The notes below the pieces were generated by a model. It saw only the letters and a program-made list of their open reading frames with translations, did no database searches and was not told the DNA's origin. Below, piece by piece: positions 25,569 to 33,262 of a DNA stretch of 61,012 nucleotides. This stretch comes from an uncultured Bacilli bacterium (GTDB lineage Bacteria; Bacillota_I; Bacilli_A; RF39; UBA660). The stretch lies in the NCBI GenBank assembly GCA_934090795.1, contig CAKOJQ010000009.1, forward strand, positions 1-61,012, written 5' to 3'. The position numbers and the translations under genes are program-made. The first letter of the stretch is position 1; every line of letters starts with the position of its first letter.

Positions 25569-27585
25569 AATTATTCTCCAAATACTTTATTAATTTCAAT
25601 AATTGCTCTTTCAAAAACACGATATTTTCACCTGAATATTTTTCTAAATTTTTAATTATTTCTCTATAATAACTAATATCTATCCTAGAAAAATCAAAGA
25701 CATGTTCATCACCATCAATAAAACTATTTATTTTATTTAAAATAAAATCATCATTTGGTTTTAGCAGATAAATTGAATTAGAAATGCTAATAAGTATTAA
25801 TCTAGCTAAATCTTTTGGTACAATATAATCTAATTCATTTAAATATTTTAATTCAAAGTCTAATAATTCTTGTTTTGATGAAAAAATAAAATCTAGATGG
25901 GCATTTGTAAACATATCCCTATTTCCAAAATTATATTTTTTTAATGTATCAATATTTATAATATGTTTACATATTTTGTTATTTTCATTTTTATAATAAC
26001 AATATAAATTTTTAATTACTCCTTCAACAATAGGAAACTTATACTCTATCATTTTATCTATATATTTAATTATATCTATTTTTGAATCTTTACTCATCTC
26101 TATAAGTTGATTACTTATTAAATAGTCTCTTATTTCATCATAAGTAATAGCAATAGTTTCTATTTTTTCCTCATTAATTTTTCCTTCATTTTCAATTATA
26201 GACTTAGTTAATAGAACATTTTCATATATTAGATTTTCTATATTATTAAAATCAATAGCAATTTTGTTAATATCTATGTAATCGAATCTATCATTATTTA
26301 TCATATAATTAGTTATTTCTTTTAAGATTTTTTTTAAATTGGGATATTTTTCAGTTAAGTTAGCAATATACTCACTAAATAATTTTGATTTATCTATATC
26401 ACAAATCATATCATTAGAATTTTTATAACATTCAAAAAATATTCTCATTAAAATTGGAGAATCATATAATAAATATCTAACATTTGGACTTACAGAACCG
26501 TTAAATTTAAAATATTTACTATATTTATCAAACATTTTTTCTAGAATATTATTGCTTAATTTTGAAGTTTCAATAGATATAATTTCATATTTAACATCTT
26601 CTTCTAAATATTCATCAAATATTTTTTTAAATTTTATATTATAAAATTCTGTTCTACTAGATATAATTATTTTTATATTTTTATTTTTATGGTATTTATT
26701 GATAAATCTGCATAAGTTCTTATAAAAATCTAAATTAGAATTTTCATTTATTGCTTCAATAATAACAACAATTTTTACTTTAAATATTTTTTTTATAAAT
26801 AAAAGTAATGAGATTAACACATTATTATTTTCTGTTAATATTAAAGAAGAATCAAAATATGATAAAAACTTTCTCTCAACATTATTATCTTCCACATCTT
26901 TTGAATCTATATATACACAAGTCTTTGAATAATTATTTATAATTTTTTTTGCAAAGTTTGTTAATAAATTTGTTTTACCACTTCCCGCTTTTCCTAAAAG
27001 AAAACATACATTAGTATTGCTTAACTTCATATTATCTAATAAACGTTCAATATCATCTTTTAAATAAAAACTATTATGAGATAAATAATACATAAAATTT
27101 CGTTCATCATTTAATTCAAATTTTCTACAATTTTCCAAAAAAGATTGACACTTTTTCAATGATTTATATAATCCCTTCTTTGTTAAATAATTATAAACTT
27201 TTATATTAGTTCTTTTTGCCATCATTTTTCCAAGATTAGTATGTAATAATTTATAAAATTCTTTTCTTATTCTCCAAGTCCAAAAATATGAATTATACAT
27301 ATATCTTAACTTTTCATTACTATTTCCCAACTCTACATATAAATCACTAATAAACTTCCCATTTTTCTCATTTTTTGTGTATTCTTTTTTACTTTTAGTA
27401 TTCACTCTTTTTTTATAATTAAATAAAACTATAATTGCAATTAAAAATAAAATTCCTATAAATACAAACTTTATTAAATCAAAATATTCTTTAAAATTAG
27501 AAATATAATCTATAATTTTTTCCAACAAACTTTCTTGAGCTTGAATATTTTGTTGTCCAACCTCTTCATCTAAAAAAAACTTCAT
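25555..27585 (-). CDS. Membrane-anchored NACHT/STAND-like NTPase
   Basis: 676 residues. One membrane helix lies at about 37-57 (LIKFVFIGILFLIAIIVLFN), so the rest is probably cytosolic. The P-loop module has Walker A GKAGSGKT at 198-205, Walker B VVIIEAINE at 273-281 and a sensor IIISSRTEF at 306-314. The E-A-I-N-E Walker B is of the kind found in bacterial NACHT/STAND defence ATPases. The C-terminal about 350 residues are helical, like a sensor domain. No effector nuclease domain is seen; the effector could be the membrane part or the neighbours. It starts the four-gene overlapping set ending in the radical SAM gene. Antiphage sensing is a reasonable hypothesis, not shown. Confidence 0.75.
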   Translation of the reverse strand: MKFFLDEEVGQQNIQAQESLLEKIIDYISNFKEYFDLIKFVFIGILFLIAIIVLFNYKKRVNTKSKKEYTKNEKNGKFISDLYVELGNSNEKLRYMYNSYFWTWRIRKEFYKLLHTNLGKMMAKRTNIKVYNYLTKKGLYKSLKKCQSFLENCRKFELNDERNFMYYLSHNSFYLKDDIERLLDNMKLSNTNVCFLLGKAGSGKTNLLTNFAKKIINNYSKTCVYIDSKDVEDNNVERKFLSYFDSSLILTENNNVLISLLLFIKKIFKVKIVVIIEAINENSNLDFYKNLCRFINKYHKNKNIKIIISSRTEFYNIKFKKIFDEYLEEDVKYEIISIETSKLSNNILEKMFDKYSKYFKFNGSVSPNVRYLLYDSPILMRIFFECYKNSNDMICDIDKSKLFSEYIANLTEKYPNLKKILKEITNYMINNDRFDYIDINKIAIDFNNIENLIYENVLLTKSIIENEGKINEEKIETIAITYDEIRDYLISNQLIEMSKDSKIDIIKYIDKMIEYKFPIVEGVIKNLYCYYKNENNKICKHIINIDTLKKYNFGNRDMFTNAHLDFIFSSKQELLDFELKYLNELDYIVPKDLARLILISISNSIYLLKPNDDFILNKINSFIDGDEHVFDFSRIDISYYREIIKNLEKYSGENIVFLKEQLLKLIKYLENNYENI

Positions 27586-27617
27586 TTTTTCACCACCCTA
27601 ATTTTTTTATGAATAAA

Positions 27618-27995
27618 TTAATTTAAATTCCATATTCCTTGTTTTCCAGACATTTCTTTACTATCATTTATCTTTTCAAGTAATTCTAATTTCCAAGCAT
27701 AACCAGTTCTATCATATTTATTTCCGTAAACCAATTCATTTTCTTCAATTATTTGCTTGTTGATTTCATCATTCAATTCAATACAATCTAAAATTTTTAC
27801 TTTTGCTATTATTTTTGAATGAGGATAATTGAGGTTAAAATGTTCAAATTTTTTCATTGCTTCTTTATCTATACCTTTACCAGCATGAATTAATATTTCT
27901 CCCCTATAATTATATTTCCAACTTCTAAATTCATATTTTTTTAATCCTTCTGCAACTAATGTTGCCCAAGGTTGCTTAAGAGTTATTACTCGCAT
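27618..27995 (-). CDS. ASCH-domain protein linked to the restriction system
   Basis: 125 residues, a single ASCH domain: RVITLKQPWATLVAEGLKKY, then EFRSWKYNYRGEILIHAGKG and a C-terminal YAWKLELLEKI. This is the ITLxQPW...EhRSWxxxYRG...HA pattern of the family. It overlaps the Eco47II-like gene by 10 bases and lies 32 bases before the NTPase gene, so it joins the two halves of the cargo operon. It belongs to a different subfamily from the ASCH protein at 13643. Possible roles: RNA or modified-base binding. Confidence 0.88.
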   Translation of the reverse strand: MRVITLKQPWATLVAEGLKKYEFRSWKYNYRGEILIHAGKGIDKEAMKKFEHFNLNYPHSKIIAKVKILDCIELNDEINKQIIEENELVYGNKYDRTGYAWKLELLEKINDSKEMSGKQGIWNLN

Positions 27996-28741
27996 TCTTC
28001 CTTAAATCCTTCATAAGTGCTAAAAGCTAACATATATAACGATTTTAAGATATCAGGGTTCTTTGAACGTAATTCGCTTATTACTGTATCATCTTCAACA
28101 ACAAACTCATCATTTTCTGCAATTATTTCATCAATTATGATTGGTAATTGTTTGCATATTTTATAAAATGCATCTTTATCACCAGTTACCTCTTCATAAA
28201 ATTTATCTATTGATACTCTTTTTATGTGTTCGTTTGAAACTCTCTCATAATCAAGAGAAACATTCCAAATAATATTTTGACTTTTTTTTGCAATTATTTC
28301 AACCAAATAACAATCGCAATTATCATCATTAAGCAATTGAGTTGTCATTTTCAAAAATGTTTTTTGAGCAGCCGAAGAATTCATAGTATTATGTTTATTT
28401 TTCATTTCAACATAAACCTTACTTCCATTTGTTCTAGTATATATTACATCAAATCCTACATTTGGAACTTCACAATTAGCAATATATTTAAATAAATTTT
28501 GGTGAAAATATCCAATAGCGTTAGTATTTGTTTTATCTCGCTGCCTTACAAGTTCATTGTCAATTACTTCTTCTATTGTCTTTCTATATACCTTACTATC
28601 AAATGTTAATTTAATAGGATCAATAATATTACTATTGAAAGATTGTAAATTAATACTTTTTAAAGTGTCATCATATGTTTGTATAGTATTAGATACATGC
28701 TTTTTAAAATCTTCTCTATCTATAAAATTTAAATCCCACAT
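27986..28741 (-). CDS. Type II restriction endonuclease, Eco47II family (GGNCC)
   Basis: 251 residues from the ATG at 28741, which overlaps the methyltransferase stop by one base (TAATG). It looks like the RE_Eco47II family: WDLNFIDREDFKKHVSNTI near the start and a PD-(D/E)xK site in VGFDVIYTRTNGSKVYVEMK followed by NKH (Asp and E-x-K). Prototypes Eco47II/Sau96I cut GGNCC, so that specificity is inferred from the family and from the paired m5C enzyme. It is translated after the methyltransferase, which protects the host first. Confidence 0.87.
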   Translation of the reverse strand: MWDLNFIDREDFKKHVSNTIQTYDDTLKSINLQSFNSNIIDPIKLTFDSKVYRKTIEEVIDNELVRQRDKTNTNAIGYFHQNLFKYIANCEVPNVGFDVIYTRTNGSKVYVEMKNKHNTMNSSAAQKTFLKMTTQLLNDDNCDCYLVEIIAKKSQNIIWNVSLDYERVSNEHIKRVSIDKFYEEVTGDKDAFYKICKQLPIIIDEIIAENDEFVVEDDTVISELRSKNPDILKSLYMLAFSTYEGFKEECE

Positions 28742-29757
28742 TATACTCCACCTCCATTTAATGCAGTCATTATTGACTCTCCAACACATTTTGCTAAATT
28801 TACGGGAACAGCATTTCCTATTTGTTTATATATATCATTCATTTTACCAGCAAAATCCCAGTTATCAGGAAAAGATTGAATTCTTGCATATTCCCTAGTT
28901 GTAAAAGGCCTGCTTTCATCTGGATGACATCTGTCAGTTTGTTTCATCATTGGGGAACAAGTCAATGTTAAAGATGGCTCATCCCACGACAATCTTCTTG
29001 CTATACCTGTTCTTCCACCCCCCATATAATAACATGATTTCATATATTCTTTAGCAACATCAGCTGGTAAATCTCTCCAATAGCCACCCGGTGGAACTAA
29101 ATCAAATACTTTCTTTTTCTTTTCAGGATATTTTGCCCCAACTGAATCAGGAACATTTTTAAGAACATCTCTTAATACAGGTTTGTACTCATGAGGAGCA
29201 GGATATTCAAACTTAACTTTGTCAATTAAATCTTTTCTTATTCCTATGATAACAACCCTTTGTCTTTTTTCTGCAACACCATAATCCCATGCGTTTAGAA
29301 CTTTCCATTCAACTTTATATTCTAAATCTTCAAAAACATTAATCATAGTTTCGATTGTCTTTCCACCATCATGTGTTGTTAACCCTTTTACATTTTCTGC
29401 AAAAAACATTTTTGGCTTAAGTTGTTTTATAAATTCCGCATAATAATAAAACATTGTTCCTCTAACATCATCTAAACCAAGTTTTTTACCAGCATAACTA
29501 AATGATTGACATGGATATCCTCCAGAAATTAAATCAAGTTCTCCTTCTTTTAAATTGAATTCCTTTAACAAATCTCTTTTTGAAACCTCAACAATATCTT
29601 CATTTAACACATTCCATTTAGGTCTATTTAATTTTAAAGTTTCACATGCAGTTTTATCTATTTCAATAAGCGCAACTTCTTCAAATCCTGCTTGCTCTAA
29701 ACCTAAGGCAAGACCCCCGGCACCTGCAAATAATTCTATACATTTTCTATTTTTCAT
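28741..29757 (-). CDS. DNA (cytosine-5) methyltransferase of the Eco47II/Sau96I-type system
   Basis: 338 residues with the ordered m5C motifs: I (ELFAGAGGLALGLEQAGF), IV with catalytic Cys83 (SGGYPCQSFS), VI (FFAENVKG, 121-123), VIII (EKRQRVVIIGI), IX (RLSWDEPSLTLTC) and X (YKQIGNAVPVNLA). The target-recognition region between VIII and IX is short, as in GGNCC enzymes. Ribosome site AGTGAGG. It is the first gene of the cargo operon, just inside the right inverted repeat, and pairs with the Eco47II-like nuclease. The specificity is inferred; the enzyme class is certain. Confidence 0.93.
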   Translation of the reverse strand: MKNRKCIELFAGAGGLALGLEQAGFEEVALIEIDKTACETLKLNRPKWNVLNEDIVEVSKRDLLKEFNLKEGELDLISGGYPCQSFSYAGKKLGLDDVRGTMFYYYAEFIKQLKPKMFFAENVKGLTTHDGGKTIETMINVFEDLEYKVEWKVLNAWDYGVAEKRQRVVIIGIRKDLIDKVKFEYPAPHEYKPVLRDVLKNVPDSVGAKYPEKKKKVFDLVPPGGYWRDLPADVAKEYMKSCYYMGGGRTGIARRLSWDEPSLTLTCSPMMKQTDRCHPDESRPFTTREYARIQSFPDNWDFAGKMNDIYKQIGNAVPVNLAKCVGESIMTALNGGGV

Positions 29758-29786
29758 TTTTTACCTCACTTCTTTATAATTTTAGG

Positions 29787-29851
29787 GCTTGGGCATTCCC
29801 ACATACGAATTTCGTACGGGAGTACAAATTCATTGCTTGCTAGACAAACAT
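29787..29851. repeat. Right copy of the ~62-bp inverted repeat
   Basis: Inverted partner of 23631-23693. The central GTACGGGAGTAC palindrome and its flanks are identical. The GGGC...GCCC-type hairpin keeps its shape although its bases differ from those of the left copy, suggesting selection for structure. It lies between the element repressor gene and the methyltransferase start. Confidence 0.8.
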
Positions 29852-29939
29852 TATATTCCCGATGACAGCAATGACACCTTTATTGCACCATACCCATATA
29901 TCTCTATTTCTTGTCATATTGTCATTACTAACTAAAAAA

Positions 29940-30467
29940 TCATTCTTCTTCAGTAAGTAATTTTTTTAAATCATCAAGAGATTGTTTTTGTTTTTTTATT
30001 TCTTTTTCATTATCTCTAACATAATTTTTAATTACTTTGATAACTCTAGTTTTGTCCTTTTTATTTAATTCAGAAATAAAATTTAACTCTTCTAAATCAC
30101 AGTTATCTAATAATTCTTTAATAACCATTTTCATATATAGTTCATCTTGCATTTGATTAACTATATCATCCAGTACAAGAATTGGAGCATTTTCAGGTTT
30201 GATAACCATACTACTATAAGAATTATTAACTGTTGAATCTATTTCTTCTTTACTATACTCACATAGTTCCATTAACATCTCTAAAGATAGATTTAATACT
30301 GAACTTAACTTTTTTAAAGATAATACATTAGGTTTCTTTCTTTCGCCTTTTTCAATTTTAGCAATCGTATTATTATCTATACCAGTTATTCTTGATAATT
30401 CTCTTTGGGATATATTAATTTTCTCTCTAGCTTCTTTTACTACACTAGCTAAAGTTTTATTATTCAT
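29940..30467 (-). CDS. XRE-family repressor of the integrative element
   Basis: 175 residues from the ATG at 30467 (ribosome site GAGGTG); an upstream ATG at 30485 is possible. An N-terminal Cro/C1 HTH lies at about residues 5-60: VVKEAREKINISQRELSRIT, GIDNNTIAKIEKGERKKPN. The C-terminal part is helical and Lys-rich with no peptidase domain, so it is not a LexA/CI-type self-cleaving repressor. It is divergent from the excision/replication/integrase genes, and a perfect 13-bp-arm palindrome sits on their promoter. It probably keeps the element quiet. Confidence 0.87.
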   Translation of the reverse strand: MNNKTLASVVKEAREKINISQRELSRITGIDNNTIAKIEKGERKKPNVLSLKKLSSVLNLSLEMLMELCEYSKEEIDSTVNNSYSSMVIKPENAPILVLDDIVNQMQDELYMKMVIKELLDNCDLEELNFISELNKKDKTRVIKVIKNYVRDNEKEIKKQKQSLDDLKKLLTEEE

Positions 30468-30499
30468 TAAATTACACCTCTTCATAACTTCCTAATACC

Positions 30500-30617
30500 A
30501 TTTTACCACAAAACAGATTATTCAACAATAATTTTGTAATTAAAACTCACAAATTTTATTGACATTAATTAATATTAAATGATATTATTATATTGTGAGC
30601 ATGCCTCACAATATAAT
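30500..30617. promoter_or_regulatory. Divergent promoter region and operator of the element switch
   Basis: Plus strand: TTGACA (30559-30564), 18 bases, TATTAT (30583-30588). Minus strand for the repressor: TTGTTG (30528-30523), 17 bases, TAAAAT (30505-30500). A perfect inverted repeat ATTATATTGTGAG (30587-30599) / CTCACAATATAAT (30605-30617) overlaps the plus-strand start point. A half-site CTCACAA lies at 30546-30552. This layout fits repressor control in both directions. Confidence 0.75.
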
Positions 30618-30691
30618 TTCTTTCTTTAGTTGGTAATCTTTACATAGATATATTTATATCTAGAGTCTAAATGAAAGGAGGATTAGTTTAT

Positions 30692-30928
30692 ATGGATGCT
30701 AGAGAAACTTTAAAACTTATTTCAAAGCAATGGTGTAATCTTGATGATTTAATGAAACTTGCTGAAATAGGTAAAAACAATGCCGTTAAACTTAGAAGAG
30801 AAATAAAAAATGACCTAATAAATAGAGGTTATACTCTTCCTAATAACAGATTACCAATGATTGAAGTCGTTAATAAGCTAAAAATTAATATTAATTATTT
30901 AGAAAAAATGGCTAAGGAAAATTTATAG
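30692..30928 (+). CDS. Small DNA-binding protein, excisionase/DUF3173-like position
   Basis: 78 residues from the ATG at 30692, with AAAGGAGG upstream; an earlier in-frame ATG (30671) precedes that site. Predicted helical: KQWCNLDDLMKLAEIGKNNA, VKLRREIKNDLI, then YTLPNNRLPMIEVVNKLKI. The shape (small, helix-rich, first gene before Rep and Int) is that of DUF3173/excisionase-like proteins of Bacilli elements. Family membership is not certain. It is coupled to the Rep-like gene 11 bases downstream. Confidence 0.6.
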   Translation: MDARETLKLISKQWCNLDDLMKLAEIGKNNAVKLRREIKNDLINRGYTLPNNRLPMIEVVNKLKININYLEKMAKENL

Positions 30929-30939
30929 AAAGGAATTAT

Positions 30940-31944
30940 ATGAAAACAATTGAAGAATTAAAAAATAGTATTGTCGATATTAATTATATTATTGAAAATA
31001 TGATTAGAGAAAATGGTTTATATTGCTTACTTGGAGAAGCTAAAGTAGGAAAATCTGCTCTAGCTCTTCAAATAGCAAATTCTGTTTGTAATGGTATTCC
31101 TTTTTTGAATTTAAAGACACACAAAACACCAGTTTTATATTTAAGTACAGAAATGAATCCATCTGAAACTATAAGTCGTATTAATTTTATGAAATTTAAT
31201 TTAAAGGAAAATGATTTTCTATATACTTTCCCAGAAGATAATATGACACAACTAAGCATATTAAAAGTTGAAAAAGAAATAAGTGAATTTAAAGAAAAAT
31301 ATAACGGCAAATTAGTACTTATTGATATGTTTAATGGCATAAATTTTGGAAGTTATTATGATTTAAATAATTACCAAGATATGAGTCAAAATATATTTCC
31401 ACAATTGCGTAAATTATGTAATAACTATAATGTTACTATCATCATAGTTCATCATTTAAATCGTAAAGGTAAATCTTTAGGAAGTACTGCTATTGATACT
31501 TGTGTAGATGGTAAACTTGCATTAAAACAAGATGAAAACATCAAATCAACTTTCTACTTAAATTATGAAAGTAGAGATTACCAATCACTTAATTATGTAC
31601 TAAAAAGAAATGATAATTTAATCCTAAGTATTGATGAAAAAACAGAAGAAACACTTAATCCAAATTTAATTCAATTTTTAAAATATGCAATTAGTAAAAA
31701 AGAATTTACTTTTACTATTTCAGAATTGGTTAGTAAATTAAATTCATTTATTACTCCACCCGTCTTAGGTAAATTAATATCAAGTAATAAAGATGAACTC
31801 GAAAAATTAGGATTATTTATAGAATGTAAAAGAACACAAACAGAAAGACTATATACTGCTAAATATAAGGAACCTTTGGAAATACTTGCTGATAATATTT
31901 TTTCAGAAAGTAATAGTAATAATTTAAATTCAAAGGAGGAATAA
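30940..31944 (+). CDS. RepA-like / AAA_25 hexameric ATPase of the element
   Basis: 334 residues. RecA-fold motor: Walker A GEAKVGKSAL, VLYLSTEMNPSETISRI, Walker B LVLIDMFNGINF, then TIIIVHHLNRKGKSLGSTAI, typical of plasmid/phage-satellite RepA helicases (KaiC/DnaB-like AAA_25). The C-terminus (FTISELVSKLNSFITPPVLG) is a winged-helix-like DNA-binding part. It lies between the small DNA-binding gene and the integrase with almost no gap. It may let the excised element replicate or act in maintenance. Confidence 0.82.
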   Translation: MKTIEELKNSIVDINYIIENMIRENGLYCLLGEAKVGKSALALQIANSVCNGIPFLNLKTHKTPVLYLSTEMNPSETISRINFMKFNLKENDFLYTFPEDNMTQLSILKVEKEISEFKEKYNGKLVLIDMFNGINFGSYYDLNNYQDMSQNIFPQLRKLCNNYNVTIIIVHHLNRKGKSLGSTAIDTCVDGKLALKQDENIKSTFYLNYESRDYQSLNYVLKRNDNLILSIDEKTEETLNPNLIQFLKYAISKKEFTFTISELVSKLNSFITPPVLGKLISSNKDELEKLGLFIECKRTQTERLYTAKYKEPLEILADNIFSESNSNNLNSKEE

Positions 31945-31946
31945 TT

Positions 31947-33062
31947 ATGGCAGTTAAACTATTAGATAAAAAAGAATGGACAAAAGATGGTCGTAAGTGG
32001 ATTTTTTATGACTATGTCAAGAATTTAGATGGTTCTAGAAGAAAGTATAAATCAAAGAAGTTTTTTACGAAAACAGAGGCATTAAAAGCTGAAAGAGAAT
32101 TTTTAACAATTAACGCTGATAGAAGTGATAAAGACTGTAATATGACTTTTAAAGATTTATATACACTCTTCTATGCATACAAAGAAGATAAAGTAAAATA
32201 TACCACTTTAAAGACTTATCGTGATAGAGAAAAATTTTTCAAAGACTTAGATAATATTAAATTAAAAGATTTTAATATTGAACACTTTGAAAAATGGAAA
32301 AAGCAAATAAATTCTTATGGATATACAACAAATCATAAAAACCATTTATTCAAATTCTTTAAAGAATTATTAAACTTTGCTACTAAGTGGTACAACTTTA
32401 ATTTTACGGCAACTTATAATAAAATGACTAATTTTACTGACCCAAATGAGATACCAAAAGAAATGTTATTTTTCACTTATGAAGAATTCAAAAAATTCAT
32501 ATTGGTAGAAGATGACATTTTATTTAAAACCTTGTTTGAAACTTTATATTATTTTGGACTTCGTAGAGGTGAACTTAGAGGACTAACATGGAAAGATATA
32601 GATTTTAAAAATCAATATTTAAGTGTTAACAAAAATATTGTAGCAACTCAAGGTGATGAAAAGAAACCATATATGGTAACTACACCTAAAACAAAATCTA
32701 GTATAAGGAATATTCCTATACCAAAAGTATTAATGGAAGATATGAAAGTATTATATGAAGTTTCTAAAAGACATTATGGATTTAATGATGACTGGTATTT
32801 ATTTGGAGATACTGATCCAATAACAAACGGAAAGTTAAGGCATAGAAAAAACAAAGATTGTAAGTTAGCTGAAGTTAAACAAATTAGAATACACGATTTT
32901 AGACATAGTTGTGCATCACTTTTAATTAATAGTGGTGCTACTATAAATGTGGTAGCAAAGTATTTAGGACACACAAAAATAGATGAGACATTAAATACTT
33001 ACTCTCACCTATTTAAGAATCAATTAAATGAAATAATTAATATTATAGACAAACTAAATTAA
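31947..33062 (+). CDS. int: Tyrosine integrase of the intact element
   Basis: 371 residues, full length. The N-terminal arm-binding domain is at about 1-60 (WIFYDYVKNLDGSRRKYKSK), the SAM-like core-binding domain at about 65-160 and the catalytic domain at 170-365. Active site: Arg206 (GLRRGEL), Lys248 or Lys250, His316 and Arg319 (HDFRHSC), His342 (GHTKIDE), Tyr352 (TYSHLF). All are present, unlike the two decayed copies at 13.0 and 19.9 kb. Ribosome site AAAGGAGG. Paired GGGTACCTA repeats follow the stop, then the att core. It presumably recombines TTCAGGGGG in the small RNA gene. Confidence 0.95.
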   Translation: MAVKLLDKKEWTKDGRKWIFYDYVKNLDGSRRKYKSKKFFTKTEALKAEREFLTINADRSDKDCNMTFKDLYTLFYAYKEDKVKYTTLKTYRDREKFFKDLDNIKLKDFNIEHFEKWKKQINSYGYTTNHKNHLFKFFKELLNFATKWYNFNFTATYNKMTNFTDPNEIPKEMLFFTYEEFKKFILVEDDILFKTLFETLYYFGLRRGELRGLTWKDIDFKNQYLSVNKNIVATQGDEKKPYMVTTPKTKSSIRNIPIPKVLMEDMKVLYEVSKRHYGFNDDWYLFGDTDPITNGKLRHRKNKDCKLAEVKQIRIHDFRHSCASLLINSGATINVVAKYLGHTKIDETLNTYSHLFKNQLNEIINIIDKLN

Positions 33063-33065
33063 AAT

Positions 33066-33157
33066 GGGTACCTATTTGGGTACCTAATACATATATCAAA
33101 TGGCTTAAAGCCCTTATAAACAAAGTATCCCGCCATTTCTGACGGGATTTCAGGGGG
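33066..33157. other. Right end of the integrative element: arm repeats, hairpin and att core (attR)
   Basis: Direct repeats GGGTACCTA (33066-33074 and 33078-33086) have a 12-bp period. A hairpin ATCCCG (33127-33132) / CGGGAT (33143-33148) abuts TTCAGGGGG (33149-33157), which is also found at 22703-22711. Sequence beyond 33157 is the chromosomal small RNA gene. Read on the minus strand, the element supplies a new hairpin after CCCCCTGAA, restoring a 3' end. Confidence 0.68.
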
Positions 33158-33218
33158 TTTTGGTTGATACACTCTAACAAGAATCGTTAGAGGATCAGTA
33201 AGGTTTATTACCTTACCT
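33124..33218 (-). ncRNA. Putative small RNA, interrupted at its 3' part by the integrative element
   Basis: It lies behind the promoter at 33252-33224. On the minus strand it reads: hairpin GTAAGG-TAATAAA-CCTTAC, hairpin CTCTAAC-GATTCTT-GTTAGAG, an unpaired stretch ending AACCAAAACCCCCTGAA, then the element-derived hairpin ATCCCG/CGGGAT. No open frame is present. The C-rich unpaired stretch could pair with Shine-Dalgarno-like GGGGG/AGGGG, as in several Gram-positive regulatory RNAs. It matches no RNA family known to me. The native 3' end lies on the far side of the island and cannot be placed. Confidence 0.55.
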
Positions 33219-33223
33219 ATTTA

Positions 33224-33252
33224 ATAATATAAAATTATGAATAGTTTGTCAA
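33224..33252 (-). promoter_or_regulatory. Near-consensus promoter of the putative small RNA
   Basis: TTGACA (33252-33247), 17-base spacer, TATTAT (33229-33224). It lies just after the stop of the DUF975 gene (33263) and points away from it, with only the small RNA and the element end downstream. Expected start point near 33217. Confidence 0.8.
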
Positions 33253-33262
33253 TTTATATTAT

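Noticed and set aside
33124..33218. tRNA or tmRNA 3' end as the integration target
   Set aside because: No cloverleaf, no CCA-adjacent T arm and no tmRNA tag frame can be drawn; the sequence folds as simple hairpins.
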